64,000 bases of DNA from Loripinus fragilis (Eukaryota; Mollusca; Bivalvia; Lucinida; Lucinidae): positions 13,537,754-13,601,753 of the forward strand of contig OZ026526.1 of assembly GCA_964019695.1 (NCBI GenBank), written 5' to 3'. The translations under genes were made by a program, and so were the position numbers. The number at the start of each line of letters is the position of its first letter. Position 1 is the stretch's first letter. Positions 1-11,480 of the stretch are shown one piece after another. The notes below the pieces were generated by a model. It was not told the DNA's origin, did not search any database, and saw nothing but the letters and a program-made list of their open reading frames with translations.

Positions 1-1
1 T

Positions 2-852
2 TTCAGTGTTCCTGCCAAGCCCGACATAGCTAAGGATCTTATTGAGGCTGATGCCATTGCCAGGAAGGCTGTTGCAGACTTCGTTGACTCACTTTTAGTT
101 GAAAGTCTGTCTTTCACAAGCCCATAAAATGCTACAAGTAAAACAACTTTTGAGGCTTGCGAGGTCGAGAAGAAATTGTCCAATTTACAAAACGTAATTA
201 GCCAGATGAGAGCTTAAATGAACGTCTTTGGTCAGCATGACATTCTTTCTATTGGATATAATGTTGACCTTGAGTCAACACTGCCGTTCCTTCTTGGACC
301 TGTACCATGGTCACTGTCAACTCCTGATAGGATTACCATCAAAACTGACAAGTCCAAACTTCTGCTTGCCTTGCAATAACAGATTGAACCAACAGTAGAT
401 TTGGCTATGTAGTGCTGCACATAACTTTGATGGTTAATGCCATACTACAGAGCATAATAGCTTTTCCTTTTACCTTCAAGGATCAGATGAAACCAGTATT
501 CAACCAGGCACTAAAGGCAGTGCATGTTGGTTTTGTCACTGATACATATATACAATGTATAAGCAGCAGTCTATAAAGTCTTACAAAAATTCTCGCAGAG
601 GATAACCTGGGTGTTTGTTCAATAATGGTGTATGCAACAAAAGCTGCTCCTTCTGCATTTATACAACATTGGCCAGAATATGGGGGAAGAGATCAGTCAT
701 ACACTGTTTAACAGATAGATTGTGACACTACCAATGTGCCTATGTGTTGGTACCATGGAAAGGTTGTTCCTATCAAACTGATAGAGAACCCCTCCCCACT
801 AGTTCATCTACATTCTAAGCAGGGTAGGAAAACAAATAAAGGATTGCTCTAG
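2..852 (+). pseudogene. decayed transposon-like ORF (KTDKSK / NAILQ family)
   Basis: Two open stretches in different frames can be read with only a few stop codons. The first (frame of base 2, to about 390) includes FSVPAKPDIAKDLIEADAIA near the start and LLGPVPWSLSTPDRITIKTD around 295-350. The second (frame of the ATG at 430, to the TAG at 850) begins LMVNAILQSIIAFPFTFKD. From memory these resemble a repetitive uncharacterised protein family of molluscs and cnidarians with motifs like LxPVPxSIATADGxxxKTDKSK and IIDGNAILQSLxxxPxTF. In-frame stops near 127, 217, 388, 577 and 709, plus a frame change near 425, show it is dead. The window edge cuts the 5' part. The second locus at 41.4-42.7 kb carries later parts of the same family. 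Confidence 0.6.
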
Positions 853-976
853 GCACTCATCAGTAACATGAAGCCCTAACATGAGTTATTTATATAAATA
901 TGAATAAGCTGCAGTACAACATGTTTCTGAATAAAAATGCCAAAGCCATACACAAATACTGACTATTTCAAATGGC

Positions 977-1195
977 ATGAACATGATCTTACTTCCATCC
1001 TGCTTTTCTGTCCTTGGGATGTACATACACAGTGCTAACTATCAAGTCTTTCCCATGAAAACAAGTGAGGCTTTCTGGATATGGACAAAATGTGTGGAAA
1101 ATAAATGGGACGTAAATCGAGTACCTCTGGGTGAAGGAAAACCTGAATGTACCTTAACAAAAGAGCCACAGAATTATATTTCACATTTTGTGTGA
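977..1195 (+). CDS. 72-codon ORF of unknown nature downstream of the decayed ORF
   Basis: An ATG opens 72 codons ending just before the first repeat module (TGTGTGATATGGGG). Composition is ordinary, with no signal peptide, membrane segment or motif I recognise. It lies where the C-terminal part of the dead family protein would be expected, so it may be another remnant of it. Independent coding function is unlikely. Confidence 0.15.
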   Translation: MNMILLPSCFSVLGMYIHSANYQVFPMKTSEAFWIWTKCVENKWDVNRVPLGEGKPECTLTKEPQNYISHFV

Positions 1196-1966
1196 TATGG
1201 GGTTCCCATGTTCAAAACTTAACATCTCAATCCTTATAAAAGATAGAAACATAATATTTGCAGATTCTAAAATGTACATAAACATTCTTTAATACAAAAT
1301 GAATTATTAAGCACATTTACATTTAAAATGTAACAAACCATATTAGGTTCATAAATAATTTATATAGGAATAATGTAGCATACGTAACACTTGGGGTGCA
1401 TATTTGTTTTCAAAGGTCCATATCTGTGATGCAAAAATAGCTTGTAAACTTAGATGATATAGACAATTTGAAAATCTTACCTTATGGTTGAGTCATGTCA
1501 TTTACTTTAATTATCAAAGATGTTGATGGGTAATATGCGTAATTGGTTGTTACAAGGTAATGGTGCCATTACCAGAGTGCTAACATAATGCAAAATCTTT
1601 GCAAGATGAATCTGATAGAGAATTAATAAGATGTATTGAACAATTCTTTAAATCCTTGGATAATATACAAAGAGTTGCTAGCTTGGCAAAAAACAGCTCT
1701 ATAACTTCTACCTGATGGGTTTTCTTTGATCTTCTAATTTGCTTCTCACATTTGCACTGTATGTTACAAACTTTCCATGAGTATTATGTTAACTATGTTT
1801 GATGTCTCTATAAAAGAAAAGAGGGTTTATGGTAGTTAATGTTTTGAGTTTCTTTCTCAGCAATTGAGCCAGAGTTAAAAAGAAGTACATAAACCTTGCT
1901 AGCATGCAAATTAGTACAGGCAGGTCGTGTTGGAGACCTTATGTTGAACGTTAAATGGTATTCTGA

Positions 1967-2285
1967 AGGCCGCCTGTCGTGTTGGAGACCTTATGTTGAT
2001 CCTTAAATTTATTTATTTATTTATTTATTTATTTATGTATTTATTTATTAATTTTTTCACCATGTATTTTTCTTCGTTTATTTTGCTTTAACTTAAATAA
2101 TTTTCAATTTGTTTAGTATTCATATGTAGTTGTACATGTATTCATATGTATTTGTACATGTTTAGCCACGTTTATAAGCTTTTATGTGTGTTTAAATTGT
2201 AGGGGAAATGTCGTAACTAAGGTTGTGAGAACTTGTGACCCAACCCATTGCTGTATAAAATTTGGCAATAAAATATGTTTAAACT
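1967..2285 (+). mobile_element. 5'-truncated LINE 3' end with target-site duplication
   Basis: The insert is flanked by a perfect 20-bp direct repeat, AACGTTAAATGGTATTCTGA, at 1947-1966 and 2286-2305. That is a long target-site duplication typical of target-primed reverse transcription. It contains an impure TTTA run (2006-2050) and ends in GGCAATAAAATATGTTTAAACT, which looks like a LINE 3' end. The first bases of the insert (GTCGTGTTGGAGACCTTATG at 1977) also occur just upstream of the left duplication (1925), so the 5' junction is complex. Confidence 0.65.
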
Positions 2286-2306
2286 AACGTTAAATGGTAT
2301 TCTGAG

Positions 2307-2380
2307 GGTAACATATGTAACCTTGGGCTGTAAAAATAGTGTAAGACATCATAATATGGAACCTCCATTCCTTTGAATAG
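2307..2380 (+). repeat. 74-bp segment duplicated at 4041-4114
   Basis: This segment, from GGTAACATATGTAACC to CCTTTGAATAG, recurs at 4041-4114 with two mismatches by eye. At this site it lies in its natural context within the VTYVT module block. The second copy sits inside an unrelated MITE. Confidence 0.85.
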
Positions 2381-3335
2381 CAGCCTTATAGGGTTGCTAT
2401 ATTCACTGACGGATGAAATACATGTACAATCAGTAACTGTCATATTGATAATTGGAATTTACAAACTAATCACTAAGTAACGTATATAACGGCTAAAACT
2501 CAAGACGTTTCCAAAAAGAGTGCTAAAAATGTGTATCTGTGTAACATGAAGTTATTAAACCTGTGCCAGACTGCATACAAGTGTGAATATGTCATGTACG
2601 AGATATTATCAGGAAATGTAATGCTATTTTGTGGGTAACGTACAAAATGTAATGTTACACGCTAACGCTGCCACTCTCAGAGAGCTAACATATTTCATTT
2701 TGTGGCTTATATAATGTAGTATTAGGAAATTATAGTGTACAAAATTCTCCCTGGGGGGAATGGGGTCTATAGCCAGCTTAAGATCTAGAGAATTTACTTT
2801 TGACATTTTAATGAGTTTTGTGTGATATGGGGCTACCATGTTCAACATCTAATAACTCAAAAAGTATATAAGATATGAGCATAATGTTTGCAGTTTCGGT
2901 AAGGTCAATAAAAAGTCTTTGATATCATACCAAGTTTATGAACATAATCTGCTTTCAAAAAAAAAATGAACTATATTAGATTAATTTATCATTTGAAAGG
3001 GGGTTCAATGAAAAAATGTAAAGTACACTGCATCTGGGGTGACCATATATGTTTTTAAATGTCTCTGTCTGTGGCTCAGTAATAGCTTACTTAGAATTGA
3101 ACCCAATTTGGAAAGTTTACCTTATTTTTTGCACTTTTCTGAAGTCTTAAAAAATTAATTATCAAATATTTTGTAGGGTAACGTATGTAGCAGGCTGTTA
3201 CAGCTTAACGCTGTCATTGTCAGAGGGCTTACATGTTGCAAAATCCTTGCAAGACTTTGGGCTTCAAGAAAAATATGGTCTACGAAATTCCCCCTGGGGC
3301 GGTAGGTAAACCATATCCAGCCAGTGGCCTAACAG

Positions 3336-3395
3336 TGAAACCTGTGTAAAACGTCTACTCTAAAAAGACCGAAAATTGGTTTGCAAAGGTTATCA
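3336..3395 (+). mobile_element. single terminus of a pogo-type MITE
   Basis: CAGTGAAACCTGTGTAAAAC, followed by a CTAAAAAGACCG-like stretch, matches the terminus of the MITEs at 20890-21038 and 55888-56304. No partner end is visible nearby, so this is a solo or broken end. Confidence 0.45.
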
Positions 3396-3762
3396 GCTTC
3401 ATAAAAAAGCCGTTAGAAAGGAAAGAGTTGAACATAAAATGCTTTAAGTTGGTTCAAAATATATTTACTAATTAAAAGTACAAATTACTTTTCGAACCGA
3501 CGTAAGATGCTTTTTTAAACTGCTTCTTTCAGAAAAACAAGCACTTAGGGATAATTAGAAAAGTGTAAAAGTGTTGCAGCGCGCTACAATAACATAGATA
3601 ATACGAACGTCCTTGAACTGACTGGTACTTTTAAAGATAGCGATGGCCTTAATTAACACTTTGTATACTGGAGACTTGTAATTATATACTTTATCGAACA
3701 GTGTGGACCCAGGTGAGAAGCAGCATGTCAGAAACAGTGTTTTTATGTAATAATACATGTAA

Positions 3763-4155
3763 CATGCGCGGATGTGGATAGTTTTGTCAAAGGAGGTCTA
3801 AAACTGACAACGTTTTCTTTTTCTTTTTTTTAGTTGATGGGATGGAGAGAGGATCGAAATGCCACTAAAAGTTGGTCATCATCGGCCCGCCAGCGAAACG
3901 TTTCACTGGCGTGCCGATAATGGCCCACCATTGAATGCTGGCTTAATAGCTTTGTGATCTTTAGGGGATCCGGATCAATTTATCAATTTTGCTAGGAAAC
4001 CCTCTATTTTTGTGATTTTTCAGGGGGGGGGGGGTCTGGAGGTAACATATGTAACCTGGGGCTGTAAAAATAGTGTAAGACACCATAATATGGAACCTCC
4101 ATTCCTTTGAATAGAGGTCTGGACCCCTGCCCCCCCCCCTCTGGATCCGACCATG
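3763..4155. mobile_element. MITE of the CATGCGCGGATCC family, with filler DNA inside
   Basis: The left end reads CATGCGCGGATGTGGATAG and the right end CTGGATCCGACCATG, an imperfect inverted repeat. The middle contains a hairpin (about 3875-3928) built from TCATCGGCCCGCCAGCGAAA and TTTCACTGGCGTGCCGATAA. The hairpin is shared with copies at 25907-26106 and 57215-57283. Near the right end, the 74-bp block copied from 2307-2380 sits between two copies of GGTCTGGA, next to G and C homopolymers. Confidence 0.7.
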
Positions 4156-5204
4156 AATGACAATAATAAAAATAATAAGTTTATAACATAATGCCGAATA
4201 ATCATCTGCAACCCATTTATGTAAGAAATGAATTCAATTTTTGGGCTTCACTTACTTTGCAAGAGACCAGAAGCATTCATGTTCGGGCTTCACTTACTTT
4301 GCAAGAGACCCAAAGTAATCATGATTCCATGAACATTCCAAAAATGAATTCATTGCATATATTTACATTTTATTATAAATATCTAAAATATAAAACTTAT
4401 TTATAGTTCAGGAAACAAAACAGTTTTGTATTTAATATGAAATCGTATTAACAGTTTTGTCGGATTAAAAAATGGAAAAGCGGAACAGCCAGCGTGAATA
4501 CGGACAGCCAATGGAGCAAATAAGAGGCCTGTTTTTGCACGTGCGACTCGGGTGTGGCTCGCTGACAATCACAACCCCAATGTCACTTCTGGCAAATGAG
4601 CTCGATGTTCGAAGCGAAGTGCATGGGCAAGAAAGCTTGGCAGATGTCAATCATATTAGTGTCATTTATGAGGCTGTGAACGGTTGCAAAAATTTAAAGG
4701 TCCATTAAAGGGCTATTTCGAAAATGTAAATATATGGTAAATGGACTGTCCATGAAGGGTGACCTTTGTGATGAATATTCCATTAAAGTAAGGAAGAAGG
4801 AAAATAACAGGAATCGATACAATCATCAAGTACCACACCTGACCCAGGATACGGTAAACTATAGGTAAGCAATAGAAACACAAGGAAGCATCACATACTT
4901 GAGAGTCAAGTGGTCAGCCCTTTCGCAACAGGTGACCACAAGGCTGCAAGAAACATACACCACAGTATGGAAAAGACAAACTCAAATATCAGAAAACGAT
5001 CCAAAAATGAAACACCGCTTTGGAAGGGTCAGTAAGAAAATTACTAGATGGCTAAAACTAGTTTCACGGTTCAAACAACCTTTTAAATTCTGATGTTGAT
5101 CAAGTCACATAGATGTTTTGTTTGCATGAAAGATCCTTAACTTATCCATGAATCATCTCCTGGTACATATAAATCAAGGTATAAAAATAAGTTAAAATGT
5201 AAGT
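4156..5204. other. unassigned DNA with a 42-bp duplication and short ORFs
   Basis: GGGCTTCACTTACTTTGCAA occurs at 4243 and again at 4285, a two-copy tandem duplication of 42 bp. An ATG-started 78-codon ORF at 4472-4708 and a 64-codon ORF at 4899-5093 have no recognisable motif. I see no gene structure here. Confidence 0.5.
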
Positions 5205-6806
5205 GAGTATGATCAGGAAATACCACGATCACACACTGCAGACCAACTCACGGCACCGTGAGGAAGAGGCACATAACAATTATATACTGTTCAACAAAAG
5301 TTTAGCACGGATAAATAAAATTATTTTTATTTGAGCAAATGGTTTAAAGTTATAAAATATCTGCTGAAATTATGGTTTGATATGTGATTAAGTTAAGGAA
5401 GCAATTGGTGTACTTGAATTGGATTTCTACTGCGTCGTTCGTTGCTTTAAACCAGAGAAGGGTCAAAAACTTCGTTCAACTCCATTAATGGCATTACAGA
5501 ATTGATGCAGCATCGGTTTATAAAGTCTTTTGTTTTCCACCTTGGTCGAATTGGCCATTCTGAAAAAAAGATTAAGTTCGTCTCCATTGAGCATAAGTAG
5601 CAAACGCTGAGTCTTGAAAACAACTAACGTCGTTGTTAAAATGCTGTTTACAAGTCAAAAACAGTGTTTTCGCTGTGTATGCATGCTTAATTGAAAAGGT
5701 CTTCGTGTTTAAGCGGATTCCAATAGAGAGACAGTTTAAGGAAAGGCAAGTTTATAAATTTTTGTCTCATGCTATTTAATTCATAAAAAGTGACGTTAAT
5801 CTAAAATTGAGGCTGAATTAAGACGAAAACGTAATCTAAAAAAGGCGTGTTCAAAGGACAAACTAACAAACATGTTCCAGGTGTTTGTGCCAATCGAACA
5901 TCAACCTGACTACTTGATCTCTTGTTTCACTTCGCTGAAAAGTCAAGAAGTGTAAAAATGCCATTTAAACGTCATAATGGAACGGTAAAACGTGGCATAA
6001 ACGAGTATCAAACTTTGACGTTCTTAAAGTTTTTCAACATTTCAACCTTGGCTTTACTTTAGAATCAAAACTTTTAATTTCAGACGTAGACGTGTATCCT
6101 TTGCATGCCCATGACATCAGATTTAACGTCGATTCACTGACGCCTAACCAGATTACCTTTTGTCTGACGGACACGAAAAAAACGTAAATTTCAAGATCCC
6201 CCATACATATTAGTTGTATTAAATAAAATGGTTTATGTTCATTCAAAGTGGGACATCGTATCAAAATCCGTGCTAAACTTTTGTTGAGCAGTATAGTAAA
6301 AAGACATCTATAAGACAACAACAGCAAATCAACCAGCTTTCTCTTTCCCTTCAAGGTAATTGCAAAATTAGAATGAACACAAAGTAAAGACAAACACAGA
6401 ACCCCCGCAAACAATGAGAAGTACATTCGACAATAGATCTACAACAACAGAACCACCGCTTTAGAACTGACAGTAGCTTAAGCCACCAGAGGCCTAAACG
6501 CATTTTACTGGTACCAAATCTTCGCCTTAGATACTGCTGTTGTTGAAGCACAAAAAATGTTAAGCTCGCATGGAGGCTTCCTACCTACCGGTATTGCAAT
6601 GTATCATCATAGAGAAACAATCTTATCAAATCAAAACACTAAGATAATGAAACAAAGAAAAGGGCTCGTGACTCACAGATAGTCAGAACTAAAGAAAACC
6701 TCAAGTTGAACCACGATGGGCCAAGCTACAGACAAACATCAGACACCATCCCACCGATTAAAGCTTTATGCCAGAGGTGTCATCGAATTGAGGCCTGACG
6801 CACTGA
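5205..6806 (-). mobile_element. LINE 3' UTR remnant (minus strand), split by a TIR element
   Basis: Sequence at 5213-5282 (ACTGCAGACCAACTCACGGC) and 6296-6806 (AACAACAGAACCACCGC, CAATCTTCGCC-like, ACCCACCGATTAAAGC-like) is the reverse complement of a LINE tail seen in at least ten places in this window (for example 31497-32192 and 38785-39445). Those copies lie directly downstream of a reverse-transcriptase-like frame, which identifies the family. Removing 5285-6295 rejoins the tail cleanly, so the TIR element arrived later. Confidence 0.75.
5283..6295. mobile_element. Tc1/mariner-type TIR element, about 1.0 kb, TA target
   Basis: The left end reads TATACTGTTCAACAAAAGTT and the right end is the reverse complement of nearly the same sequence (TTGTTGAGCAGTATA). 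The inverted repeats run about 28 bp with one or two mismatches. TA lies at both outer edges (5283-5284 and 6294-6295), as expected for a TA target duplication. It interrupts a LINE tail whose empty site is known from other copies. I see no intact transposase; short minus ORFs around 6034-6426 run out of the element. It is probably non-autonomous or decayed. Confidence 0.75.
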
Positions 6807-7616
6807 CTCACTTACATCAAAATTAATACATCACGTATGCAAACAGGGCAGTCTTTGGAGACAACACAGATGTACATGATCGCCTGAGTCTTTGCTGTTC
6901 AACATGGTTCACCGATACGATAAATGCCAAAATCTCAAGTTCTGCATTTAATACATTTCAATATAGATGTACTTGCTTCATAGACTGTAGTTATTAAATA
7001 ACGTCAGTAAATTCCCATGACAACAGTACATCTCACTTGCAATCTTATTTCTCAGGAAACATGCATATCATAAATTTATTTCTAAAGACTTTGTGAATAT
7101 GATCTTGAACTGCGTACACGAATGTAGTGCACAGCTTACCCAATGATCCGTGGATGCTATCAAACATTACTTAATCATTCCAGGCGACAAGCTTCTATTA
7201 GATAACAGCTGATCGACAGATAATTGCATAGTTAGGTGAAAATAAGTCAACAAAGCAATTGTTTGGTTGCAGACAATTCCTCAAGCGTGGCTAGTTTGAT
7301 TTTTCTGGTGAGAGTTCTAAATAACAATCATCAGACAATTAGATGATAAATGTTCCGTGCACCAGCACTCTCACCTATTTGCACCAGCAGATTGGCACAG
7401 TGCATTAATACGAAAATAGCCAATATTGTCTTAAGCAATTACTTGTAATGGAGCATATATTGGCATACACATGACATTTTCGTACCGGTCGCACAATGGG
7501 GAAAGCCTCCTAAAGAATATTAAGAAAGTTCGCTCTGCATTTCATCACATACTTTCAAACCAGTGAAAAAGAAATGTTGCTGAAAAACATTTTATATCAA
7601 AATGTCGTTTCCTGTG
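6807..7616. other. no recognisable feature
   Basis: AT-rich single-copy-looking DNA between the LINE tail and the hAT-like element. No ORF longer than 60 codons, RNA gene or clear repeat is visible. Confidence 0.5.
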
Positions 7617-9147
7617 ATACTGTCCAGACCTGGGGCCAAATACATTGAAAAGTATTCAAATACATTCTAGTTACTTTCACTGATCAATGACTACAATTAC
7701 ATTACAATTACAGGACATGTAGAAATGTAAATATTACAATAACTACTTTAGAAATGTAAACAAATAATTACTAATTACTTTGAAGTTTTCATATTAACTT
7801 AATGCTATATTGTACGCACTTTTGAAGTTATAAAGATAGTAGGATCTTTGCCACTTTTATAATGCTGTTTCTTAAATTATTTATGTAAAATAACTGGCTA
7901 TGCAGTTTTAAAAGTTAAAAAATATATACAGTACACAATGCACAGTTCATACCAATATTGTTTAAATTTTTTGAAACATCATACATCAGATCTGCCTACA
8001 TACTTTTTAGATAATGAGCCATGCCACCTAGTAAGACAGATTTATAAAGTACAGTAAAATGGAAATTGTCTGGTACTTCAATCTTTTACTCAGTCAGCTA
8101 TTATTAAATTGATAACAGATTTACTGTGATGATTGCTTTTATTCACCACAAGTTTTTCAAAAGTGTCATCTTTGAGGAACATAAATCAATGTGGCCTAAA
8201 ATCTTGTGCTGCCATTGCACAAACATTGATTCAGAAATTTTAGTGATGTGAATGAAACAAACACTTGCAACTCGCTATTATTTAGCCCTTCCACAAAAAG
8301 GTATTTTTGTATCATAATCTTAATCCAGGCTGTACACATACACAGGGAGCTATTTAAAGGGATGTTAGTACTATTTCGCGTGAGCTAGCTATATTAATTA
8401 ACGAAAGAATTTAACACCTTTGAGAAGTCTTGTTTTTATGGTCTGGATTTGACAAACTTACCTGTGAAATCAGCTAAGCATGTCAACATGAACAGAACTA
8501 AGTTTGTCTCTCAAACCGGGCAAATAAAAGAAGAAATAATTCTATATTTTTCAATTATGCACAGTTTATCTTTTCCCAATCATCTGACGTAGAATAAAAC
8601 GATTAGTCATCACTCATAATTTAGTTTCCAGTGGTGAGCAAAGAATTTCTAGAGATAAGGCGAGCAATCTCCCTAAACGAGACGTTCGTTTTATTTTGTT
8701 GAAATGACGACTGGAGAAACTAGGCACATTAAACAAATATATATAGACGTAAGACGTAAAATGAGGGGTGGGAGTAGAAGGCGCAAGTTTTAACGGTTTT
8801 GTAAATGATGAATCGCTTTGAAACCTATTTTGATGCTTTCTATGTAAATTTTACTACCAGAACAGACCAATTTTAAAAACATTAGGGCAATTTCAAAATT
8901 TAGGTTTTGCAATCATGTCAACTAGGGAAAAAATACGCCTTATCGCTAGGACTCCTTTTCTAGCCAAATGTATTTAAAAAATATTTTAATTATGATTACA
9001 GCTATTTTTTTTCAGTAATGATTACAATTGCATTACAAGTATTTGAGCCAAACCATGATTACAATTTCATAAGATTACTTTGGAAATTGTATTTAATTAC
9101 AGATAATTACAATTATTGATTACGATTACCCCAGGTCTGATACTGTC
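7617..9147. mobile_element. non-autonomous hAT-like element, 1515 bp, 8-bp TSD
   Basis: The element starts CAGACCTGGGG at 7625 and ends CCCCAGGTCTG at 9139. It is flanked on both sides by ATACTGTC (7617-7624 and 9140-9147). The 8-bp duplication and CAG/CTG ends fit the hAT superfamily. Both ends are followed by subterminal runs of TACAATTACATTACAATTAC and its complement. No transposase frame is present, so it would need a transposase in trans. Both duplications are identical, which suggests a fairly recent insertion. Confidence 0.85.
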
Positions 9148-9667
9148 ATTGCTTTTACACATGCATTGGGTGAAATTTCGAAAATTCCCAAATCCTGAAC
9201 TTTCGAAACTCCAATCTTAAAACTTACAGTTTGCCCACTAAATATTCACAATTCCAAGTTTTAAAGGTCAATTGTCTTCAGATAGACTGAAAATAAATCA
9301 GAGAAGCTATTACATGTATGATATCTCTAATTCAGCAATATGAGGCTGACTTTCCACAGAAAGTCAGCCTCAAAATCCTGATTTCAGGAATAATCCTGAA
9401 AACTTTCACCCATGTGTATATACATTATATTTTCCAAGAATACTGTCTCTAAAACGTTTTTGAAAAATCTAACGTTTTCCCAATTTCTGACATTTTTGAT
9501 TTTGGATATTTGTTTGTAATCCTGAAGTTTAGAAAAGGTCCAAAATATAATAGAAGATGAATACCCGTCCATGGAGAATTTCTTAAATAATTAGGTAAAG
9601 TTCAGGTCACTAAGGTCAATGCATGGCAATGGTGGTTGCTGTATTTAGTATAACACAAAAACAGCCA
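9148..9667. other. unassigned DNA with a perfect 13-bp-stem hairpin
   Basis: TGAGGCTGACTTT (9341-9353) and AAAGTCAGCCTCA (9360-9372) form a perfect stem with a six-base loop. Phrases such as AATCCTGA...CTTTC repeat on both sides of it, so the surrounding 400 bases may be a small foldback element. No gene is seen. Confidence 0.5.
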
Positions 9668-9910
9668 ATAGGTTCAGGAAATACTACGACTAACCCACGG
9701 CACCGAAAGGTAAAGCCAAAGAACAATAACAGTCACACGACATCAGGAAGACAATTAAAGTGAACCAACCAGCTCTCTCTTCTCCACCAAGATGATTGAA
9801 AAATAACTAGAAATGACACAAAGTACTGCAAACAATGTAACAGGACAATGAACACAGAATCCCCACAATGGGAGCAACAGCAACAATGAAGAACATTTTT
9901 TTTGTATCAA
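9668..9910 (-). mobile_element. LINE 3' UTR fragment (minus strand)
   Basis: Contains CACGGCACCGAAAGGTAAAG, GACATCAGGAAGAC, CCAACCAGCTCTCTCTTC and CCCCACAATGGGAGC in the order seen in the other minus-strand LINE tails (29300-29528, 38785-39060). It is diverged and truncated on both sides. Confidence 0.65.
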
Positions 9911-10417
9911 ATTTTCACCTACAACCTAGCCTGGCTTTCAGGCCCTGAGTTCAAGGTAAACTACTCCTACTGAACCAAACTTTTCTCTGATATAATTTAC
10001 CTTCTGAGCTGTAACTGACAGCCCTATCAGAGAGGTAGATACTATTAGAATATTTGCAGTTTTTTTGTAGCAAAATTATCAGTTAGACTGGGGCCAGTCT
10101 AACCTACAACCCATCTTTACCAGAACTATGTACGTAAATGTTAGGAGATTTTTAGGATTTCACCATGCTTCAAACTCGCTGTGCGTTTGTGTCATGTTTT
10201 ATAATTGGAAAATGGGAAACGTAATTTTCAACGTTTGCTTGAAAAGAATTAATTGGAAATTGCTTTCCCTTGGTAGGCGAGAAACACTATGATAGGTGGC
10301 GCTGTGGTAAAGCTGGCACTTTGGATGTGCCAATGTTGCCGAACATTTCAATCAGCGACTACACATAAAACGTTTTTTAAATGACCTGTTTTTAAATTGT
10401 CAGTTTTCCATTTTTAG
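9911..10417. other. unassigned DNA
   Basis: Contains GACTGGGGCCAGTCTAAC (10088-10105), a short inverted repeat. Similar short pieces occur near 53973 and 59834, suggesting remnants of another small element. No ORF is worth calling. Confidence 0.4.
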
Positions 10418-11480
10418 ATGGTGAAGTTCCTCGCTCTACATCCTATGGAGTCTATATCTCTCAACTCTTTCGTTTTGCTAGACCATCTAGCCATGTTGCT
10501 GACTTCAACACTCGCAATAAATTGAAAACTCAGAAACTACTTAAACAAGGCTATCAGTATCATAAACTTTGCAAAAAAAATCTAAATTTTATAGACGATA
10601 CGATACTATGGTTTGATATCTTAATTTCAAGTTGGACTTCAATCTCCCTTGCGCCAAGGACTTTTGGAACCTGAATTCTATGGTGACTTGGTGTATAAAG
10701 TGAAGAAGATTGGTGGCTCTAATAAATTTTCAGCGCAGTTTATTTAAATAATTTCCCATTATAAAAAGATTTGCCATAACATTAATGTATTGCAACAAAC
10801 TGCATGCTTGGTGGTAAACCCAATCACGGTTGGCAACTTTGATTTCCTCTTTAATTGCACGCCGGTGGGTCGGACTTCAGACTCTATGATGGTTTCGACT
10901 TATGACTTATCTATGATGAGATGGTAGGGGCCTGATGCTTTGGCTGTTGTCAGGCCCACCAGGGATTACCTGTTGGATTTCTGTTGCTCCGGTTTTCAGT
11001 TTCATGTACAGTACTGTTGAGTCCTTGTTTTTGCTTTATCTCCTTTTAACATATTGATTTATATGTTCTATGAGATGATGCATGGATTAGTTATGGGTCT
11101 TTCATGCAAACCAAACATCTATGTGTCTTGATCCACATCTGAACTAAGGGTGAGGTTGGCACGCCGTGAAACCGGGAAAAGTCCTCCAGTAAAATATCTT
11201 TACTGACCGTTCCAAGGCAGTACTTCTTTTGTGGATCATTTGTGTTATTTATGTCTTGTGCTTGTCAAGTTTTCGCGTCTGTCCATTGCTGCCTTGTGGT
11301 CACCTGAAGGGAAAGGGCTGTTTCTTGGCTATTGTTTGTGATGTTTATTATGATTTTGTTACTTTCCCATTTGGTATCTTGGGACAGGTGTGGTACTTGA
11401 TTGTATCGATTCCTGATCCTTGCCCCGATCTTTGCTGTCTTTCTTTCTTAAAGGGCATCACTGGACGGTTCTTTTGAGGA
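10418..11480 (+). pseudogene. LINE reverse-transcriptase C-terminus plus 3' UTR
   Basis: Translation of 10418-10860 gives YGVYISQLFRFARPSSHVAD, then EFYGDLVYKVKKIG, then a tract ending ACLVVNPITVGNFDFLFNC. Frame breaks lie around 10610 and 10745. The same peptides occur in order at 32895-33420 (plus) and 39371-39918 (minus), so this is an abundant non-LTR element. The 3' UTR follows (TTCCAAGGCAGTACTTCTTT near 11211, GGTGTGGTACTTGATTG near 11388) and matches 33774-33962 and 43190-43400. It is 5' truncated and dead. Confidence 0.75.

Larger units (their letters stand above)
1190..3330 (+). repeat. diverged repeat modules with GTAACATATGTAAC boxes (VTYVT modules), locus 1
   Basis: Segments starting TGTGATATGGGG occur near 1192 and 2820 and are followed by colinear related sequence. 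Each later has a box reading GTAAxxTATGTAxCxGGCTGTTAC (about 1535, 2630 and 3177) followed by CTAACGCTGxCA. A second box type, TATGTAACxTTGGG, occurs near 1370, 2310 and 3020. Translated in register, the boxes give VTYVAGCYSLTLSLSE (3177) and VTYVTLGCKNSV (2309). The same modules recur in both orientations at 39.9-45.4 kb. A LINE fragment at 1967-2285 interrupts the block. This is probably the degenerate remainder of one large repeated element that also includes the ORF at 2-852. Confidence 0.6.
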
